A DNA stretch of 64,000 nucleotides, from assembly GCF_017115045.1 (NCBI RefSeq), contig NZ_JABXKK010000048.1:62001-126000 (forward strand). The letters are read 5' to 3'. Below are positions 60,359 to 64,000 of the stretch, in pieces (position 1 is the stretch's first letter; every line of letters begins with the position of its first letter). The position numbers and the translations under genes are program-made. The notes beneath the pieces are model-generated. The model saw only the letters and a program-made list of their open reading frames with translations, searched no databases and had not been told where the DNA came from. The DNA is from Nostoc sp. NMS8. Lineage in GTDB: Bacteria; Cyanobacteriota; Cyanobacteriia; Cyanobacteriales; Nostocaceae.

Positions 60359-61658
60359 GTCCCAAGTTATTTTAGAAAACGTTTATAAAAGTTTTTCCTC
60401 GCGTAAAGGGGAAAGTGTTAATTCACAAACCCAATCTCCCCTCACAACTGATGCAGCGCAAGAGCAATCGGGAAGTGTCAACGTCTTGCGGCGGATTAAC
60501 CTGACGATCGCAGATGGCGAATTTATGGTGCTGGTAGGCCCTTCTGGTTGTGGTAAAAGCACCCTACTACGGTTAATCGCCGGGTTAGAAGTGATGACTG
60601 GCGGTAATATCTGGGTAGGCGATCGCTTGATCAACGACTTACCACCCAAAGAACGCGACATTGCAATGGTGTTTCAAAATTACGCCCTTTATCCGCACAT
60701 GACTGTGTATGACAACATCGCCTTTGGGCTACGCCGTAGGGGAAGCAGGGGAGCAGAGGAGCAGAGGAGCAGAGGAGAAAATACTTCCTATCTTCGGACG
60801 TGGGCGGAAAATTTGTTTGTGGCGGCGACCAGAAAGTTACCTAAAGGATTGCGCTACACTTCTGACAAAGAACGGGCGGTGGATCAGCAGGTGCGTAGTG
60901 TTGCTCAACTGTTGCAAATCGAAACATTGCTGAATCGCTTACCCAAACAGCTATCTGGGGGGCAAAGACAACGGGTTGCATTGGGAAGAGCGATCGCGCG
61001 TGACCCCCAAGTATTCTTAATGGATGAACCGCTTTCTAACTTAGATGCCAAACTACGGGCGGAAACCCGCGCCCAAATTGTCAAATTGCAGCGCCAGTTG
61101 GGGACAACAACGATTTACGTTACCCACGATCAAACAGAAGCGATGACAATGGGCGATCGCATTGCGATTATGTCTGAGGGTAAAATTCAGCAAGTTGATT
61201 CCCCTCTAGAACTCTACAACCGTCCTGCCAACCTTTTTGTAGCAGAATTCATTGGTTCACCACCGATGAATTTTATTCCTGTAGAATTTCATGCTCCTCT
61301 GTTGATTACTCGTTCCCAGTTTCGTTTCACCCTTCCAGAAGTTTGGGGAAAAGCTTTACAAAAATATGATGGGAAAACTCTAATTTTAGGCATTCGTCCA
61401 GAACACTTTAACTTGAGTATGCCTGCTACCAAAAATCTACCAGTGCAAGTAGATTTGGTAGAGAATCTCGGCAACGATTCCTTTCTTGCTGTTAAGATTG
61501 CCGAACCGGGATCTCAACCTGCCACTACAGCCAATTACTTACAAGTACGAATACCACCAGACCGATTTGTACAACCTGGTGAGCAACTATGGTTATCTCT
61601 AACTCCAGAGAAAATTCACTTTTTTGACCCGGAAACTGAGTTAGCGATATTTCCCTAA
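60357..61658 (+). CDS. ABC ATPase, MalK/UgpC type sugar or glycerol-phosphate importer
   Basis: 433 residues from GTG. Walker A VGPSGCGKSTLLRL (about 60), Q-loop VFQNYALYPHMTVYDNIAFG, signature LSGGQRQRVALGRA (about 199), Walker B VFLMDEPLSNLDAK, switch VTHDQTEAMTMGD. A C-terminal TOBE domain follows (ILGIRPEHFNLS). Between FGLRRR and QQVRSVAQLL lies an insert of about 50 residues, of which the first part (GSRGAEEQRSRGE) is encoded by GGAGCAGA-type DNA repeats. It also has an N-terminal spacer (SSRKGESVNSQTQ) that is longer than in MalK. It would energise an unidentified sugar-type importer. Confidence 0.9.
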   Translation: MSQVILENVYKSFSSRKGESVNSQTQSPLTTDAAQEQSGSVNVLRRINLTIADGEFMVLVGPSGCGKSTLLRLIAGLEVMTGGNIWVGDRLINDLPPKERDIAMVFQNYALYPHMTVYDNIAFGLRRRGSRGAEEQRSRGENTSYLRTWAENLFVAATRKLPKGLRYTSDKERAVDQQVRSVAQLLQIETLLNRLPKQLSGGQRQRVALGRAIARDPQVFLMDEPLSNLDAKLRAETRAQIVKLQRQLGTTTIYVTHDQTEAMTMGDRIAIMSEGKIQQVDSPLELYNRPANLFVAEFIGSPPMNFIPVEFHAPLLITRSQFRFTLPEVWGKALQKYDGKTLILGIRPEHFNLSMPATKNLPVQVDLVENLGNDSFLAVKIAEPGSQPATTANYLQVRIPPDRFVQPGEQLWLSLTPEKIHFFDPETELAIFP

Positions 61659-61830
61659 AATTATGCACGTATAATTAATAAATCAAAATTTTCGTCACTG
61701 ACTTGTACTGAGCGTAGCCGTTGGTGCAGCCTCTCGTAGAGAAGGGCACAGCGATGCACTGAGCTTGTCGAAGTGTCGAAGTAGCTTTGTCGTTGGCGCA
61801 GCGTCTTGTAGAGAAGTGCGGGCTACACCA

Positions 61831-61935
61831 ACTCATTTGTTATTTCGGCGTACTCATTTGTTATTTCGGCGTACCCATTTGTTATTTCGGCGTACCCATT
61901 TGTTATTTCGGCATACTCATTTGTTATTTCGGCGT
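61831..61935 (+). repeat. 21-base tandem repeat, five copies
   Basis: Five consecutive copies of a 21-base unit beginning ACTCATTTGTTATTTCGGCG, with only a few substitutions (ACTC/ACCC; GCGT/GCAT). Because the unit is a multiple of three, all three frames stay open through it; one reads THLLFRR five times. It lies just upstream of the broken AAA/GUN4 gene. Confidence 0.9.
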
Positions 61936-61993
61936 GTCCATAACGTACCCTACGAAACTACTAGAAGAGTTGAAACATAGTGCTAGCCATACT

Positions 61994-62061
61994 TGTGTGT
62001 ACACCGTTGCCTCGCTTGCAGGAAGGGGTTCTTGTACCTCACTCAACCGAGAAACGCTATA
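61994..62061. repeat. Truncated relative of the nested MITE
   Basis: TGTGTGTACACCGT at 61994-62007 matches the middle layer of the element at 26647-26940, and GAGAAACGCTATA at 62049-62061 matches its outer terminus. Only a right half is present. Confidence 0.5.
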
Positions 62062-62125
62062 TTGTATTTTAATTCACATATCGTCTGGGTATTAGCAATG
62101 TAGCGTATGACAATGAATTCACCTT

Positions 62126-63991
62126 TTGACTCAGAAAGTCTGTGAATTTGTCCGTCAATCTCCAACTGTAATTCCCACAGGTGAAGAGGCTGCTTTTGTA
62201 GAGAATTTAGTCAGAAGTCGAGTAATTGAAAATTGGGAATCTCAAGATGAACCGGAACATTTTAGAACGATTCAGGATAGAATTTTAAAAAGAAATGAAC
62301 AGAAAGCAGCATACTTGTTAGATTTATATCAACAAGTATGGCACTCAGACGAAATTGATATTGATAGTAGTATTGAACAGAGTGATTTACAGTTAGCGGG
62401 AATCGTTGTTAAACAAGAGAATAAATTAAAGGTTTATAACCTGATTTATCAAACCATTTTTAATAATTTATGGATTGAAAAAACTTTAGGCAGTTTGCGT
62501 CCTTATGCAGAGAATTATCGTCAGTGGATATTATTAGGAAAACAAGATGATTCTAGGTTATTGAGAGGAAATGCTTTAGTAGAAGCGTCAATTTGGGCGA
62601 GGGATAAAAGTTTAGGTTTTCAAGATCAAGAATTTTTAGCAGCTAGTCGTACACTACAGGAAAAAGAGGAACTAGCAGAAACAAAAAGACAGGCAGAATT
62701 AGAAATAGAAAGGAAAGAAAAGGAAGCAGCAGAAAGAGCTAGAGAAATTGAGGTTGAAGCCGAACAGAAAGCAGAAAAGCAACTAGAGAGTGCATCTAGT
62801 GACTTAGAAAGTCTTAAAATAACTATAGATGAAATCAATCAATCTATTGCTAAAATTAGGGAATTATCAGCAGTGGCTTCTCAACTGCAACAAAAAGGAG
62901 AAATAAACGAAGCCAATCAGTTTTTGAATATTGCAGGTGTAGTTTTACAAGATAAGATTAATAATTACCAGATGAAAGAAGCTTTATTAAATAGTGGGCT
63001 GGTTTTAGGGTATCAATATCTAGCTAATGCACAAAATGAGCAAAATAAAATAAAAGATTTAGAAAATGCTAAAGTAAATTTTAACAAAAGTCTGAAACAA
63101 TTACTAATCATAGAAAGTCAAATTGGTAAAACTTCAGATAATTTAGTTACTTTAGTTCATTTTAATTATGTTAAAGGTAAATTAGAAGAACCTTTAGATA
63201 AAACTAAGGCTGTACAATATTACAAGAAAGCAATTGATTATATTAACGAGCTACAATCTAATGTTGATTTATTTACCTTAGACTTAAATATTCTCTACAA
63301 TGGCAATGCTAATATTGTGGCTTTGCTATATCGTCAACTTAAAGAATTAGACGGTTCAACTACAGGTTACTACGCTCAGTTGTTAAAAAAACATTTATTG
63401 AATGAATTAGACTATTTAATGCAGCAACAAAGATGGAGAGAAGCAGATTCAAAAAATTGGCAGTTTATTCTCTATTCAGCAGGAAAGGAAAAACAAGGCT
63501 ATTTAGATTTAACTGATGTCAAAAACTTTAATTGTAAGGATTTAAAACAACTAAATGCACTTTAGGTTAATAACTCTAAGGGGTATTTTGGTTATAGTGT
63601 CCAGAAAAAAATATATTTGGCTAGTGGAAATTCTCTCGATTTTAATTTGGAGAATGAAGAATGGAAAAATTGGAACGAGAAAGGGTATAGTGATTTTACA
63701 AAAAGAGTGGGATGGAAAGAAGAGGATGGGGAATGGAGAGGATATGAGGAATTACCCATGAACCTGAGGGATATAAGGGATAGGAGAGTCGAAGTATCTA
63801 GAATGGGTGAACTCCCTCTTATGGGATGGGTTAGAGGGATATGGGACGGGTATGATGAGATGGGAAACAGGTGGTGGGGAGGTAGTCTCCCGTGGGAGCG
63901 TTGGAGGAGGAGGAGATTTCAGGAGCGTATGGGGCGTTCGGGGATTGTGTGTTTCTTCATGCAGCAGAGACTTGCAAATTGTAGCAGATAA
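62126..63991 (+). pseudogene. Decayed AAA-like STAND protein with C-terminal GUN4 domain
   Basis: The frame begins abruptly (after a stop at 62114) inside the C-terminal part of an AAA-like domain: TQKVCEFVRQSPTVIPTGEE, RVIENWESQDEPEHFRTI, then LRPYAENYRQWIL and DDSRLLRGNALVEASIWARD. The P-loop half is missing. A coiled coil (about 180-260) and a helical TPR-like part follow. From about residue 425 a GUN4 domain starts (MQQQRWREADSKNWQFILYS; DLTDVKNFNCKDLKQLNAL). A TAG at 63563-63565 stands where GUN4 domains have the W of LW. The same frame then continues: VNNSKGYFGYSVQKKIYLAS, YSDFTKRVGWKEEDGEWRGY, to 63991. GUN4 binds Mg-porphyrins; here it would be a sensor or output domain. Confidence 0.75.
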
Positions 63992-64000
63992 GGCTTTCAG

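Larger units (their letters stand above)
61659..62125. other. Repeat-rich intergenic region
   Basis: Contains a Nostoc-type repeat (61704-61830, including GCGCAGCGTCTTGTAGAGAA), a 21-base tandem array at 61831-61935, and a truncated MITE end at 61994-62061. No intact gene. The plus frame across the tandem array is open but reads only THLLFRR repeats. Confidence 0.5.

Noticed and set aside
60709..60933. Alternative plus frame inside the ABC ATPase, considered as evidence of a frameshift
   Set aside because: The main frame is continuous through Walker A, signature and Walker B, so the insert is in frame and no frameshift is needed.
61831..61935. CRISPR array
   Set aside because: Direct tandem repeats with no spacers and no cas genes.
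61765..62095. Open frames through the 21-base tandem array
   Set aside because: Kept open only because the unit length is a multiple of three; flanks are repeats.

Overview
The window is chromosomal DNA of a filamentous, probably heterocystous cyanobacterium (Nostoc-like). Supports: psbH and psbN; a CruF carotenoid hydratase; dozens of the octamer GCGATCGC (HIP1); heptamer tandem repeats (STRR) of the type known from Nostoc and Calothrix; STAND NTPases with WD40 repeats. No rRNA, tRNA, CRISPR array, prophage or intact insertion sequence was recognised.

Layout. 0.4-9.9 kb: two PEP-CTERM-type secreted paralogues (one without its anchor), a ModA-like periplasmic protein, a fasciclin-domain protein, sfsA, an alanine/serine-glyoxylate type aminotransferase, a DUF1345 membrane protein and an MscS channel. 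10-21 kb: a carbon-metabolism region (aldo/keto reductase, pyruvate/indolepyruvate decarboxylase, GH15 glucoamylase-like enzyme, dopachrome-tautomerase-related protein, PEBP) strewn with decayed genes: an aldehyde/alcohol dehydrogenase chimera, an old-yellow-enzyme pseudogene, a WD40 tail and glycosyltransferase and SDR fragments. 21-29 kb: a NACHT NTPase, a stand-alone CheB, cruF, two small unknown genes, a DUF697 GTPase, and nested palindromic repeats. 30-41 kb: housekeeping genes (tpiA-folP, paraslipin, pth, tatA, psbH/psbN) and a GH38 alpha-mannosidase that has absorbed several repeat elements in frame. 42-50 kb: a lipase, an arsenosugar operon (arsM, PiT transporter, arsS) and a 14-WD40 NB-ARC protein. 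50-64 kb: a small cluster with an M15 peptidase, a CYTH-like protein, DUF1304 and a 2-TM protein; ureEFG; two ABC ATPases; a RelE-type toxin-antitoxin pair; ssb; a FAD monooxygenase; and a broken AAA/GUN4 gene at the right edge.

Genes that act together: arsM-pit-arsS (arsenic uptake or methylation towards arsenosugars), ureE-ureF-ureG (nickel insertion into urease), tpiA-folP (co-transcribed), the toxin-antitoxin pair, and divergent psbH/psbN. The most striking property of the window is genome decay and repeat traffic. At least nine gene remnants sit between intact genes, several miniature inverted-repeat elements are inserted in one another, and at least two genes carry repeats as in-frame coding insertions. 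All family assignments are from reading motifs by eye, without database searches.
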